Shown: positions 9,897 through 21,017 of the stretch, one piece after another | Layout: every line of letters begins with the position of its first letter | Numbering within the stretch: the first letter of the stretch is position 1 | NCBI GenBank assembly: GCA_963724535.1 | Contig: CAVRVD010000022.1 | Coordinates: 59,643-123,642 of the forward strand | Direction of reading: 5' to 3' | Length of the DNA: 64,000 nt | DNA from: JADJPO01 sp963724535 | GTDB lineage: Bacteria > Actinomycetota > Actinomycetes > Actinomycetales > Kineosporiaceae | Notes under the pieces: model-generated | Told to the model about the DNA's origin: nothing | Databases searched by the model: none | Seen by the model: only the letters and a program-made list of their open reading frames with translations | Position numbers and translations under genes: made by a program

Positions 9897-9962
9897 CTCA
9901 GTCATCCCGCTCAGTCATCCCGCTCAGTCATCCCGCTCAGTCATCCCGCTCAGCTCATCCCG
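9897..9962. repeat. 13-bp tandem repeat, five copies, over the pgsA stop
   Basis: Four exact copies of CTCAGTCATCCCG and a fifth with one inserted base run head to tail. The pgsA stop codon lies in the fifth unit (9950-9952), so the array begins at the gene end and runs downstream of it. The unit length is not a multiple of three, which is tolerable only because the array is outside the reading frame. Confidence 0.95.
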
Positions 9963-10573
9963 CCTCGGCGTTGGTCCGCGCCAGCGTCACGCCTGGTCAG
10001 CCGGTACGCGGCCACCAGGTAGCGCGCCCCGGTCGCCACCGTGACCAGGACGGCAACTGCCATCACCACCACGGAGATCGGGTGCCCGACCGGCGGCAGC
10101 GGCATCAGGTACAGCGTGATCGCCAGCGCCTGAAGCGCAGTCTTGATCTTCCCACCGCGATCGGCCGGCATCACCACCCGACGCAGGAGCGCCAGCCGCA
10201 GCACCGTGATCGCGATCTCCCGGACCAGGACCACGAGGGTGACCCACCAGGCCAGCTCACCGAGAACCGACAGGCCGACCAGCGCGGTGCCGGTCAGCGC
10301 CTTGTCCGCGATCGGATCGGCGATCTTGCCGATGTCGGTCACCAGGCCGCGGCGGCGGGCCAGCTCACCGTCGAACCGGTCGGTCAGCACGGCCACCACG
10401 AACACCGCGGCGGCGGCCCACCGCCAGGGGTCCTGCTCACCCTCGTCGTGCAGCAGCAGCCAGGCGAACACCGGGACCAGCAGCAGCCGCAGTGCCGTGA
10501 GCGCGTTGGCTATGTTGAGCACCCCGGCGCCGGGGTCGGCCGGCATTCCCACCGGGTCGAGGCGATCGGTCAT
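9950..10573 (-). CDS. pgsA: CDP-diacylglycerol-glycerol-3-phosphate 3-phosphatidyltransferase
   Basis: This membrane enzyme makes phosphatidylglycerophosphate, the first committed step to phosphatidylglycerol and cardiolipin. The 207-residue protein carries the CDP-alcohol phosphotransferase signature as DGELARRRGLVTDIGKIAD followed by PIAD, i.e. DG-x2-AR-x8-G-x3-D-x3-D, and several transmembrane segments (for example LLLVPVFAWLLLH and ISVVVMAVAVLVTVA). The ATG at 10573 overlaps the rimO stop in an ATGA arrangement, so translation is coupled. An upstream extension of the frame into rimO is Arg/Gly-rich and rejected. A 13-bp repeat array begins at its stop codon. Confidence 0.92.
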   Translation of the reverse strand: MTDRLDPVGMPADPGAGVLNIANALTALRLLLVPVFAWLLLHDEGEQDPWRWAAAAVFVVAVLTDRFDGELARRRGLVTDIGKIADPIADKALTGTALVGLSVLGELAWWVTLVVLVREIAITVLRLALLRRVVMPADRGGKIKTALQALAITLYLMPLPPVGHPISVVVMAVAVLVTVATGARYLVAAYRLTRRDAGADQRRGGMS

Positions 10574-12195
10574 GTCCCGGCCACGTCCACCCCCGGCCGT
10601 GCCGCGAGCAGATCGACGCCGTCGGCGCCGACCACCCGGGCGCGGACCAGGTCTGCGACCCGCCAAGAGCCTGGGTCGGCCGGCGCGAGCAGGGTGGTCG
10701 TGCCGTCGACGTCCGGACCCTGGTGGGCGGCCCGGCCCCGAAGCACCGTCAGCCCTGTCTTCTCGACAAGCCCTGTCTTCTCGACAAGCCCTGTCCGCTC
10801 GACCAGCTCCACTGCGTCGAGCAGCTCGTCCCCGTCGAGCACCTCCTCGACGAGCACCTCGACGAGCTCCCCGAGGCGATCCTCGGCGCGCTGGGTGGTG
10901 AGCTCCTCGACCAGGTCGATCACCGTGGCAGCCCGGTCGGCGACCTCCTGCGACGGCAGCGCCCCGTCCAGCCCGGCCGCCTCGGTGCCGTCCTCGTCGG
11001 AGTAGCCGAACACCCCGACGACGTCGAGCCGGGCCTGCTCCAGGAACGCGGTCAGCTCGGCCAGGTCGGCCTGCGTCTCACCGGGGAAGCCGACGATGAC
11101 GTTCGATCGGATACCGGCGGTCGGACACAGCGTCCGGATCCGGCCGACCAGGTCGAGGAACTGCTCGCGCGAGCCGAACCGACGCATCCGGCGCAGCACG
11201 TTCGGGGCAGCGTGCTGGAACGACAGGTCGAAGTACGGCACCACCCCGGAGGTGCCGGCCAGCACCTCCGCCAGCGAGGTGCGCATCTCGGCGGGCTGCA
11301 GGTAGGACAACCGGACCCGGCCGATGCCCTCCACCGCGGCCAGCCGCGGCAGCAGCGACTCCAGCAGCCGCAGGTCGCCGAGGTCCTTGCCGTAGGCAGT
11401 GGAGTTCTCACTGACGCAGAACAACTCCACCACGCCGTGCTCGGCGAGCCAGGCCGCCTCGTCCAGCAGCTGCTCGACGGGCCGGGAGAGGAACGACCCG
11501 CGAAAGGCGGGGATCGCACAGAAGCTGCATCGACGGTCGCAGCCGGAGGCGATCTTCAGCGGTGCCCAGGGCGCGTCGTCCAGCCGGCGCCTGACCACGG
11601 GCGGGCCGGGTCGACGGGCGGCGGACGGATCGGCGGCCTCGCCCTCGTCGGGGGCCTGCGGCTGCCGGTCCACCGGGGCGATCGGCAGCAGCGTGCGTCG
11701 GTCCCTGGGCGTGTGCGCATCCGGACGCCGGCCGGCCAGCACGGCGTCCAGGTGCACGGCCAGCTCGGGGTAGGAGTCGAAGCCGAGGACGGCGTCAGCC
11801 TCCGGCAGCTGCTCGGCCAGCTCAGCCCCGTAGCGCTCGGCCAGGCAGCCGACCGCCACCACGGCCCGGGTCCGCGCGCCGCGGTCGATGCGCAGCTCGG
11901 CGGCCTCAAGCAGGGTGTCGATCGAGTCCTTCTTCGCCTGCTCGACGAACCCGCAGGTGTTGACCACTGCCACGTCGGCGTCGGCGGCGTCGGCGACCAG
12001 CCGCCAGCCCGCACCGGACAGCCGGCCAGCCAGCTCCTCGGAGTCCACCTCGTTGCGGGCACAGCCGAGGGTCACCACTGCGACCGTGCGCTGGCGGCCC
12101 TCCGGGGCCGGCACAGGTGCGGGTGCTGGTGGACGCGGCACGTCGGTCAGCCTAACCGCGGCCCGGTGCGACGGTGTCCCGGCGCCACCCGGCAC
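10570..12195 (-). CDS. rimO: ribosomal protein S12 methylthiotransferase RimO
   Basis: RimO is a radical-SAM enzyme that adds a methylthio group to an Asp of ribosomal protein S12. The N-terminal UPF0004 domain starts at VAVVTLGCARNEVDSEELAG with further cluster Cys residues (NTCGFVE, VGCLAERYG). The radical SAM motif is CDRRCSFC, and the core ends in a TRAM region. At 541 aa it is longer than usual because of an N-terminal Pro/Ala stretch, a linker between the two catalytic domains, and a C-terminal repeat of VEKTGL units inside the TRAM region encoded by an 18-bp tandem repeat. The GTG at 12195 begins 9 nt after the NYN gene stop; an in-frame GTG near 12140 would remove the Pro/Ala part. 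The stop overlaps the pgsA start. Confidence 0.92.
   Translation of the reverse strand: MPGGAGTPSHRAAVRLTDVPRPPAPAPVPAPEGRQRTVAVVTLGCARNEVDSEELAGRLSGAGWRLVADAADADVAVVNTCGFVEQAKKDSIDTLLEAAELRIDRGARTRAVVAVGCLAERYGAELAEQLPEADAVLGFDSYPELAVHLDAVLAGRRPDAHTPRDRRTLLPIAPVDRQPQAPDEGEAADPSAARRPGPPVVRRRLDDAPWAPLKIASGCDRRCSFCAIPAFRGSFLSRPVEQLLDEAAWLAEHGVVELFCVSENSTAYGKDLGDLRLLESLLPRLAAVEGIGRVRLSYLQPAEMRTSLAEVLAGTSGVVPYFDLSFQHAAPNVLRRMRRFGSREQFLDLVGRIRTLCPTAGIRSNVIVGFPGETQADLAELTAFLEQARLDVVGVFGYSDEDGTEAAGLDGALPSQEVADRAATVIDLVEELTTQRAEDRLGELVEVLVEEVLDGDELLDAVELVERTGLVEKTGLVEKTGLTVLRGRAAHQGPDVDGTTTLLAPADPGSWRVADLVRARVVGADGVDLLAARPGVDVAGT
10753..10806. repeat. 18-bp in-frame tandem repeat within rimO
   Basis: Two exact copies of CCCTGTCTTCTCGACAAG and a third, diverged copy. 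On the coding strand they give three hexapeptides (VERTGL, VEKTGL, VEKTGL) in the C-terminal TRAM region of RimO, a place expected to be conserved. The unit is a multiple of three, so the frame is kept. Confidence 0.93.
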
Positions 12196-12204
12196 GAGCC
12201 ACGG

Positions 12205-12934
12205 TCAGGACTGGTCGTCCAGCAACGAGGTCATCGGTCGGGTCGGGGTCAGCCAGGCGCCGCCGTCGGGCAGGTTGTCCAGGCGCACCCGGGGCAGCGG
12301 GCTGATGAAGGCTCCGGGCACGTCCTCCAGGTCGACGAAGGTGAGCACCTCCGACTCCTGGGCGTACCCGGCCACCTCGGAGAACGAGAGCACCACCGCC
12401 TCGATCCCGGCCCGGCCCAGCCGTTCCAGCGGTTCGAGGAAGTTGCGCCCGTCGCCGCTGGCCACCACCAGTCGGCGCAGCCGCCCGGTCGCCGCCCGCG
12501 CCTCGATGTGGGCGAGCATGTCGGCGTCGACGTCATCATCGGGACCGAGCTTGGGACGGGCGAACACGGCGTACCCGAAGGACCGGATCGCCTCGATCCA
12601 GCCCCGCATCGAGACCGCACCACCGGGCGGGACGTTGACGAACACGCACCCCTCGACCTCGGCCGGGCCGGCCTCGCCGGCCTCCTGGCCCAGCCCGGCA
12701 CCGGTCATCAGCCACCGCGCCACCGCGTCGAAACGGGGCCGCGAGGACGGCGTCGGCCGACCGCCGATCACGTTCGACAAGGTCATGTCGATGTTCGGGG
12801 CGTCCCAGACCAGCAGGTGCAGCGGTGGGCCCACCGGTCCGGCCGCGCCGCCCGGACCCTGGTCCGGGCCCGGGTCGGTCGCCACCGGGTCGGTCGCCAC
12901 CGAGTCAGTCGCCACCGAGTCAGTCGCCACCGAG

Positions 12935-12945
<11 letters not shown>
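12205..12945 (-). CDS. NYN-domain putative ribonuclease
   Basis: A 246-residue protein whose core is an NYN (PIN-like) domain: LLVWDAPNIDMTLSNVIGG with the first metal-binding Asp, DDDVDADMLAHIEA with the central Asp pair, and VVASGDGRNFLEPLERLG with the third site. NYN proteins are predicted metal-dependent RNases. The ATG at 12945 overlaps the ftsK stop (12935-12937), implying coupling, and rimO follows after 9 nt, so it belongs to the ftsK-rimO-pgsA operon. The N-terminus is a five-residue repeat (DSVAT/DPVAT) encoded by a 15-bp tandem array and looks disordered. An upstream-extended frame inside ftsK is not needed. Target RNA is unknown. Confidence 0.8.

Positions 12946-12946
<1 letters not shown>
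12872..12946. repeat. 15-bp tandem repeat, five copies, at the NYN gene start
   Basis: Units GGGTCGGTCGCCACC (two), GAGTCAGTCGCCACC (two) and a diverged end copy. They encode DPVAT/DSVAT pentapeptides directly after the initiator Met. The last unit also contains the ftsK stop codon and the ATG of the NYN gene, so the array arose over an ATG/stop overlap. Confidence 0.94.
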
Positions 12947-15700
<2,754 letters not shown>

Positions 15701-15834
15701 GCTGGCGAGGCTACGTGAGCACGGTCCGTGAACCCAGGACCGCCACGCCTGTCCCATTGGTCACAACCGTCACTGAGGTTCTCTCGGGCCTGACGGGTTG
15801 TGACCCGGGCTGCGGCCAGGGGCACGTGATCCGG

Positions 15835-17082
15835 TCATCCGGTATCGCCTGGTCCAATACCCCGATAGAGCCGCGGCACCCGCCGTCCGATCCCGCAGAC
15901 CACCTCGTAGCCGATCGTCCCCCAGCGCGCGGCGACGTCGTCCGCGCTGATCACCTCCTGGTCCTGAGCGCCGATCAGCACCACCTCCTCGCCCGGGCGG
16001 GCGTCGGGAACGGCGTCCAGGTTCACCATGCACTGGTCCATGCAGACCCGACCCACCACGGGCACCCGGCGCCCCGCGACCAGCACCTCGTTGCCGCCGG
16101 TTCGCCGCCACCCGTCGGCGTAGCCGACCGGCACCGTGCCGATCCGCTCGGCGCGCCGGGTCGTGTAGATGTGTCCGTAGCTGACGCCCCGCCCCGGGGG
16201 CACGTCCTTGACCTGAGCGAGCACCGACTTCCACGTCAGGGCCGGGCGGATGGTCGGCGGCAGCGTCACCGCCGCGCCGGGGGACAGTCCGTACATGGCG
16301 ATCCCGAACCTGACCAGGTCCAGGCCTGCCCCCCGGACGGCGAGGGTGGCCGCCGAGTTGGCGGCATGCACCAACGGTGGTCGCAGCCCCGCCGCGGCCA
16401 GCTCGACGACCACGGCGCGCAGCGCGGCGAGCTGGTCGGCGGTGACCCGCACCCCGTCCGGATCGTCGACCTCGTCGGCGCGGGCGAGGTGGGTGAAGAC
16501 GCCCTGCAGCTCGACGTGGTCCAGGCGTTCGGTCAGCCGGGCCAGCTCGACCGCCTGGGCGGGCCGGGCACCCACCCTGGTCATCCCAGTGTCGATCTTG
16601 AGGTGGACCCGGGCCGGGACTAACAGGCCCGCAGCGCACCGGGACACGGCATGCAGCTGGTCCGGATCCCACACGGTCAACGAGATCCCGGCGGCGACCA
16701 GGTCGGCCACCCGGCCCGGCGGCACGTGGCCGAGCAGCAGCACCGGCGCCGACACCCCATCCCCGCGCAGCTGCAGAGCCTCTTCGGCCCGAGCGACACC
16801 CAGCCAGGTCGCCCCGCCGGCCAGCGCCGCCCGCGCGACCGGTGACGCGCCGTGCCCATAGCCATCGGCCTTGACCACCGCCATCAGCGCCGCCGCCGGC
16901 TCGGGCCCGGTGGTCCGGGCAGCGACGGCCGCCAGCGCCGCGGCCACGTTGCCGCGCACGGCGTCCAGGTCGACCTCGACCCAGGTCGAGTACTCGGTGG
17001 CCGGCCCGTGCGGCCGCTCCTCGCTCGTCCGGTGCCCTCGCCCCTGGCCGGGCGGCCTCGGCTCCGGGCGGACCTGACTCAC
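15835..17082 (-). CDS. alr: alanine racemase
   Basis: This PLP enzyme interconverts L- and D-alanine for peptidoglycan. The 415-residue protein has the PLP-binding lysine Lys71 in AVVKADGYGHG, the second-domain catalytic tyrosine in GVSYGHIYTT and the conserved RVCMDQCMVNLD segment. It has about 30 extra N-terminal residues rich in Pro/Arg, so an internal start near the WVEVDLDAVRGN segment is possible. It is divergent from the CNNM pair (66-bp gap) and lies 134 bp upstream of ftsK on the same strand. Together with ald further right, the window contains both racemisation and oxidation routes for alanine. Confidence 0.95.
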   Translation of the reverse strand: MSQVRPEPRPPGQGRGHRTSEERPHGPATEYSTWVEVDLDAVRGNVAAALAAVAARTTGPEPAAALMAVVKADGYGHGASPVARAALAGGATWLGVARAEEALQLRGDGVSAPVLLLGHVPPGRVADLVAAGISLTVWDPDQLHAVSRCAAGLLVPARVHLKIDTGMTRVGARPAQAVELARLTERLDHVELQGVFTHLARADEVDDPDGVRVTADQLAALRAVVVELAAAGLRPPLVHAANSAATLAVRGAGLDLVRFGIAMYGLSPGAAVTLPPTIRPALTWKSVLAQVKDVPPGRGVSYGHIYTTRRAERIGTVPVGYADGWRRTGGNEVLVAGRRVPVVGRVCMDQCMVNLDAVPDARPGEEVVLIGAQDQEVISADDVAARWGTIGYEVVCGIGRRVPRLYRGIGPGDTG

Positions 17083-17148
17083 TCGGCGAGCCTAGCCCGA
17101 CTTGGCCATACTGGGTCCGCCCGGCACCCCGCCTCCGAGAGGCCCCCC

Positions 17149-18651
17149 ATGACCGCAACGTTGCTCAGCGTCCTGATCGGCGTGGTGGTGGTCCTGGCGG
17201 TCACGGCCCTCACCGGGTACTTCGTCGCCCAGGAGTTCGGCTTCGTCAGCGTCGACCGCTCCAGGCTGCGGACGATGGCCGAGACCGGCGACGACGGCGC
17301 CCGGCGCGCCCTCACGGTCACCAGCCGGACCTCGTTCATGCTCTCTGGGGCCCAGCTCGGCATCACCGTGACGGGGCTGGTCGTCGGCTACGTCGCCGAG
17401 CCGATGATCGGCAGCGGCGTCGCCGAGCTGCTCGGCGTCACTGACCTGCCTGCCGGGCTGCTCGCAGCGATCGGCGCGGCCCTGGCCCTCCTGCTGGCCA
17501 CCGTCATCCAGATGGTCTTCGGCGAGCTGGTGCCGAAGAACTACGCGATCGCCCGCCCCGAGGCCACGGCCCGGGCCCTGGCTCTGTCCACCACCACGTA
17601 CCTGGCCCTGTTCGGCTGGCTGATCCGGTTCTTCGACGGCGCCGCCAACCGGCTGCTGCGGGCCCTGGGCATCGAACCGGTGCACGACGTCGACGAGGCG
17701 GCGACCGCGAGTGACCTCGAGGCGATCATCGACACCTCCCGGGACAGCGGCTCCCTGCCGGAGGACCTGTCCCTGCTGCTGGACCGGGTGCTCGACTTCG
17801 GCGAACGCTCGGCGCGCAGCGCGATGATCCCGCGTCCGGACGTGGCGACGGTCCCCGCGGGCCAACCGCTGGCCGAGCTGGTGACCCGGATGAGCCGTGA
17901 GCACTCCAACTACCCGGTGGTCGGTGACAGCCCGGACGACGTGCTGGGCGTGGTCCACCTGCGCGACGTCCTGGCCCTGCCGGAGTCCGAGCAGGACGGC
18001 GCCACCGCCGGCTCGCTGGCCCGGCCGGCCATGTTCGTCCCGGACACCCTGCATCTGCCCGACCTGCTCGAGCAGATGCGGGCCGAGAGGCAGCAGCTGG
18101 CCTGCGTGCTCGACGAGTTCGGTGGTCTGGCCGGGATCGTCACCGTCGAGGACGTCGCCGAGGAGCTCGTCGGTGAGATCAGTGACGAGCACGACGAGGC
18201 GGAGGCGCGGCCGTTCCAGGAGGAGAGCGGCTGGATCGTGCCCGGCGCGCTGAGCGTCGAGGAGACCGAGCGGCTGCTCGACCACGACCTCCCCCACGGC
18301 GCGTTCACCACCGTCGGTGGCCTGATCGTCGACCGGCTCAACCGGCTTGCCCGCAGCGGGGACGTCGTCATCCTCGACCTGTCGGCCTACACGCCGCGCG
18401 ACTGGTCGGACCCGGCCGAGGACCAAACCGCCGACGACGCGGGGCCCGGCGAGGGAGTCGGCGGCGCCCGGCCGGGCATCGGCAGCGCGTCGACCGAAAC
18501 AGCCTTGCTGCAGGTGAGCGTGCTTGGCGTGAAGCGTCGGGTGCCGGCGACACTGCGCCTGCACTGGATCACCGAAGACGGTCGGCCCTGTCCACCCCCG
18601 GGGGCGACGGACGGACGCGCCGACCACTCTGATGGCGAGGCGGCACCGTGA
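17149..18651 (+). CDS. CNNM/CorC-family membrane protein with CBS pair
   Basis: A 500-residue HlyC/CorC (CNNM) family protein, a group linked to Mg2+ and other divalent cation transport. Order of parts: DUF21 transmembrane domain from the start (LLSVLIGVVVVLAVTALTGYF, ALALLLATVIQMVFGELVPK), a CBS pair beginning at ARSAMIPRPDVATV and LACVLDEFGGLAGIVTVEDV, and a C-terminal CorC/HlyC domain (ALSVEETERLLDHDLP). The ATG at 17149 has a GAGAGG site upstream; the open frame extends back but only antisense to alr. Its stop overlaps the next gene by 4 nt. Confidence 0.88.
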   Translation: MTATLLSVLIGVVVVLAVTALTGYFVAQEFGFVSVDRSRLRTMAETGDDGARRALTVTSRTSFMLSGAQLGITVTGLVVGYVAEPMIGSGVAELLGVTDLPAGLLAAIGAALALLLATVIQMVFGELVPKNYAIARPEATARALALSTTTYLALFGWLIRFFDGAANRLLRALGIEPVHDVDEAATASDLEAIIDTSRDSGSLPEDLSLLLDRVLDFGERSARSAMIPRPDVATVPAGQPLAELVTRMSREHSNYPVVGDSPDDVLGVVHLRDVLALPESEQDGATAGSLARPAMFVPDTLHLPDLLEQMRAERQQLACVLDEFGGLAGIVTVEDVAEELVGEISDEHDEAEARPFQEESGWIVPGALSVEETERLLDHDLPHGAFTTVGGLIVDRLNRLARSGDVVILDLSAYTPRDWSDPAEDQTADDAGPGEGVGGARPGIGSASTETALLQVSVLGVKRRVPATLRLHWITEDGRPCPPPGATDGRADHSDGEAAP

Positions 18652-19664
18652 GCTCGACGACGTGGGCCCTGCTCATCGCCACTGCGCTGGTGGCCGCGAG
18701 CGCCTTCTTCGTCGCCGTCGAGTTCGCGGCGGTGGCCGCCCGCCCGCACCGACTGGAGGAGGCGGCCCGCACCCGCAGCGCGGCCCGAGCAGCACTGCGC
18801 GGGGTCCAGGACCTGTCGATGACGCTGGCCGGCTGCCAGCTCGGGATCACGCTGTGCACCCTGGGTCTGGGCGCAACCGCCAAACCGGCGGTGCATGACG
18901 TCCTCGAACCGGTGCTGCACGAGATCGGCCTACCCGGGACGACGGCCGACGTGGCGGCTTTCGTCATCGCCCTGGCAGTGGTCACCTTCGTGCACCTGGT
19001 CGTCGGTGAGATGACTCCGAAGTCCTGGGCGATCGCCCATCCGGAGCGATCGGCGATCATGCTGTCCCTGCCGATGCAGGCCTTCATGCGGCTGACCCGC
19101 CCGATGCTGCTGGCCCTGAACGGACTGGCCAACGTGTGTCTGCGCGCGGTCGGGGTGGACTCGGTCGACGTCCTGGACCAGGCCCGGGACCCGCGCACCC
19201 TGCGCGAGCTCGTCGACCATTCCGCGAAGGTCGGGACGCTGGACGAGCAGCACCGGCACCAGCTGCTCACCGCACTCGACCTCGACCAGGCCACCGTGGG
19301 CTCGGTGCTGGCCGACGAGAACGAGGACGGGACCCCCGATGAGGTCTCCGGCGTGCAGGCAGCCGACGACGTCGCCCGGATCCTGGACGTGGCCCGCAGC
19401 AGTCGGCACCTGCGCCTGGTGGTGCACCGCGGCCACGAACCGGTGGGCATGGTGCACGTGCGCGACGTGCTGACGGCCGACCCGCGGACCACTGCCGAGC
19501 AGGCGATGCGCCCGGTGATCAGCGTTGCCGCCGACGAGCCGGTCTACGCGGCGCTGGCCACCCTGCGCGACCAGGGCCGCCAGCTCGCCCTGGTCCGCGA
19601 GGGCCCGCGGCTGCTCGGCGTGATCACCATGCAGGACCTGGTGAACCGGCTGCTGCCCCGGTGA
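18648..19664 (+). CDS. second CNNM-family membrane protein with CBS domains
   Basis: A 338-residue paralogue of the preceding gene: DUF21 transmembrane domain (ALLIATALVAASAFFVAVEF, AFVIALAVVTFVHLVVGEM, then TPKSWAIAHPERSA) and a CBS pair (VVHRGHEPVGMVHVRDVL, LALVREGPRLLGVITMQDLV). It stops right after the second CBS domain and lacks the CorC/HlyC domain. The GTG start forms a GTGA overlap with the upstream stop, so the two are coupled and may form a heteromeric transporter, as seen for adjacent CNNM pairs in many Actinobacteria. Its last 17 bp, including the stop codon, are duplicated immediately downstream. Confidence 0.87.
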   Translation: MSSTTWALLIATALVAASAFFVAVEFAAVAARPHRLEEAARTRSAARAALRGVQDLSMTLAGCQLGITLCTLGLGATAKPAVHDVLEPVLHEIGLPGTTADVAAFVIALAVVTFVHLVVGEMTPKSWAIAHPERSAIMLSLPMQAFMRLTRPMLLALNGLANVCLRAVGVDSVDVLDQARDPRTLRELVDHSAKVGTLDEQHRHQLLTALDLDQATVGSVLADENEDGTPDEVSGVQAADDVARILDVARSSRHLRLVVHRGHEPVGMVHVRDVLTADPRTTAEQAMRPVISVAADEPVYAALATLRDQGRQLALVREGPRLLGVITMQDLVNRLLPR

Positions 19665-19681
19665 GGCTGCTGCCCCGGTGA
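19648..19681. repeat. 17-bp perfect duplication of a gene end with its stop codon
   Basis: GGCTGCTGCCCCGGTGA occurs twice in tandem. The first copy is the end of the CNNM gene including TGA (19662-19664); the second follows directly and repeats the TGA in another frame. The unit is not a multiple of three and lies outside coding sequence. Confidence 0.96.
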
Positions 19682-19724
19682 GTGGGCACCGGGGCGGCCG
19701 CGTCGGTCGCGTTCGGTCGCCTGC

Positions 19725-20849
19725 TCACGCCAGGACAGTGTCGACCGCGGTGTACTCCAGACCGAACGCCTCGGCGACGCCCTTGCAGGTCACCGCGCCG
19801 TCGTAGGTGTTCAGGCCGAGGGACAGGGCGTGATCCGCGGTCAGCGCCTCGCGCCAGCCCTTGGTGGCCAGCTTGGCCGCATAGGCCAGCGTGGCGTTGG
19901 TCAGGGCCCAGGTCGAGGTGTGCGGGACGGCGCCGGGCATGTTCGCCACGCAGTAGTAGACGGTGTCGTGCACCCTGAAGGTCGGGTCGGCGTGCGTCGT
20001 CGGGTGCGAGTGCTCGAAGCACCCACCCTGGTCGATGGCGACATCGACCAGCACCGCACCCGGCTTCATCTCCTTGACCATGGCATCGGTGACCAGCTTG
20101 GGTGCCTTGGCCCCCGGGATCAGCACGGTGCCGATCACCATGTCCGCCCCCAGCACCTCCTCGCGCACCGACAGCTTGGACGAGGCGATCTGGCGCACCC
20201 GGTTGTCGTAGCGCCAGAAGCTCATCCGCAGCTTGTCCAGGTCGGTATCCAGCATGGTCACCTCGGCGCCCATGCCGAGCGCGATGTTGGCGGCGTTCTG
20301 ACCGGCCACGCCGGCGCCGAGGACGATGACCTTGGCGTTGGCCACGCCGCCGATCGCGCCCATCAGGACCCCGCGCCCACCCTGGGCCTTCATCATCGCG
20401 TGCGCGCCGACCTGCGGAGCCAGGCAGCCGGCCACCTCGGACATCGGGTAGAGCAGCGGCAGCATGCCCGAGGGCAGCTGGACGGTCTCGTAGGCGATCG
20501 CTGTCACCTTGCGCTTCATCAGCTCCTCGGTGAGCGGCTTGTCGGCGGCCAGGTGCAGGTAGGTGAACAGCAGCAGACCCTCACGCAGCCGGTGGTACTC
20601 CTCGGCGACGGGCTCCTTCACCTTCATCACCATGTCGGCGGCCGCCCACAGCTCGTCCGCGGTGTCGATGATCTGGGCGCCCTGCGTGACGAAGTCCTCG
20701 TTCGAGATCGACGAGCCGACCCCGGCGTCGGACTCGATCAGCACCTCGTGGCCGGCATGGACCAGCTCGGCCACCCCGACCGTGGTGATCCCGACCCGGT
20801 ACTCGTTGTTCTTGACCTCGCGCGGAACACCGATCTTCACCGTCACCAC
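19725..20849 (-). CDS. ald: alanine dehydrogenase
   Basis: This enzyme catalyses NAD-dependent oxidative deamination of L-alanine to pyruvate and ammonium, and the reverse. The 374-residue protein has the N-terminal substrate domain KIGVPREVKNNEYRVGIT, the conserved EVAGCLAPQVGAHAMMKAQGG segment (broken by one internal substitution pattern typical of the family) and the NAD-binding Rossmann stretch VIVLGAGVAGQNAANIALGMG. A GAGGAG ribosome site precedes two adjacent GTG codons (20849 and 20846); either may start translation. A divergent Lrp-family regulator lies 168 bp away, the usual ald/aldR arrangement. Confidence 0.95.
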   Translation of the reverse strand: MVTVKIGVPREVKNNEYRVGITTVGVAELVHAGHEVLIESDAGVGSSISNEDFVTQGAQIIDTADELWAAADMVMKVKEPVAEEYHRLREGLLLFTYLHLAADKPLTEELMKRKVTAIAYETVQLPSGMLPLLYPMSEVAGCLAPQVGAHAMMKAQGGRGVLMGAIGGVANAKVIVLGAGVAGQNAANIALGMGAEVTMLDTDLDKLRMSFWRYDNRVRQIASSKLSVREEVLGADMVIGTVLIPGAKAPKLVTDAMVKEMKPGAVLVDVAIDQGGCFEHSHPTTHADPTFRVHDTVYYCVANMPGAVPHTSTWALTNATLAYAAKLATKGWREALTADHALSLGLNTYDGAVTCKGVAEAFGLEYTAVDTVLA

Positions 20850-21017
20850 TCCTCGGGACGCTCGGACTGCACAGGACGGTGACGCAGACAGCTCGACGTC
20901 ACCGGTTCGTTGCCATCGAGTCTAGGTCGCAGGCACCAGAATGTGCTGCTATACCTGCCCCAAGTCATCCGATGTTGTGACAGAATATTTTACGTTGTTT
21001 AATCACAGGAGCAGATC
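20850..21017. promoter_or_regulatory. ald / lrp divergent control region with Lrp-like site
   Basis: This divergent region is conspicuously AT-rich for the window between 20940 and 21010. The 15 bases at 20981-20995 (CAGAATATTTTACGT) match the Lrp consensus YAGHAWATTWTDCTR at 13 positions. It is framed by TGTGA at 20976-20980 and TCACA at 21003-21007. The lrp-side ribosome site AGGAG lies at the right edge. Binding by the adjacent regulator, with alanine as likely effector, is inferred from family knowledge. Confidence 0.65.
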
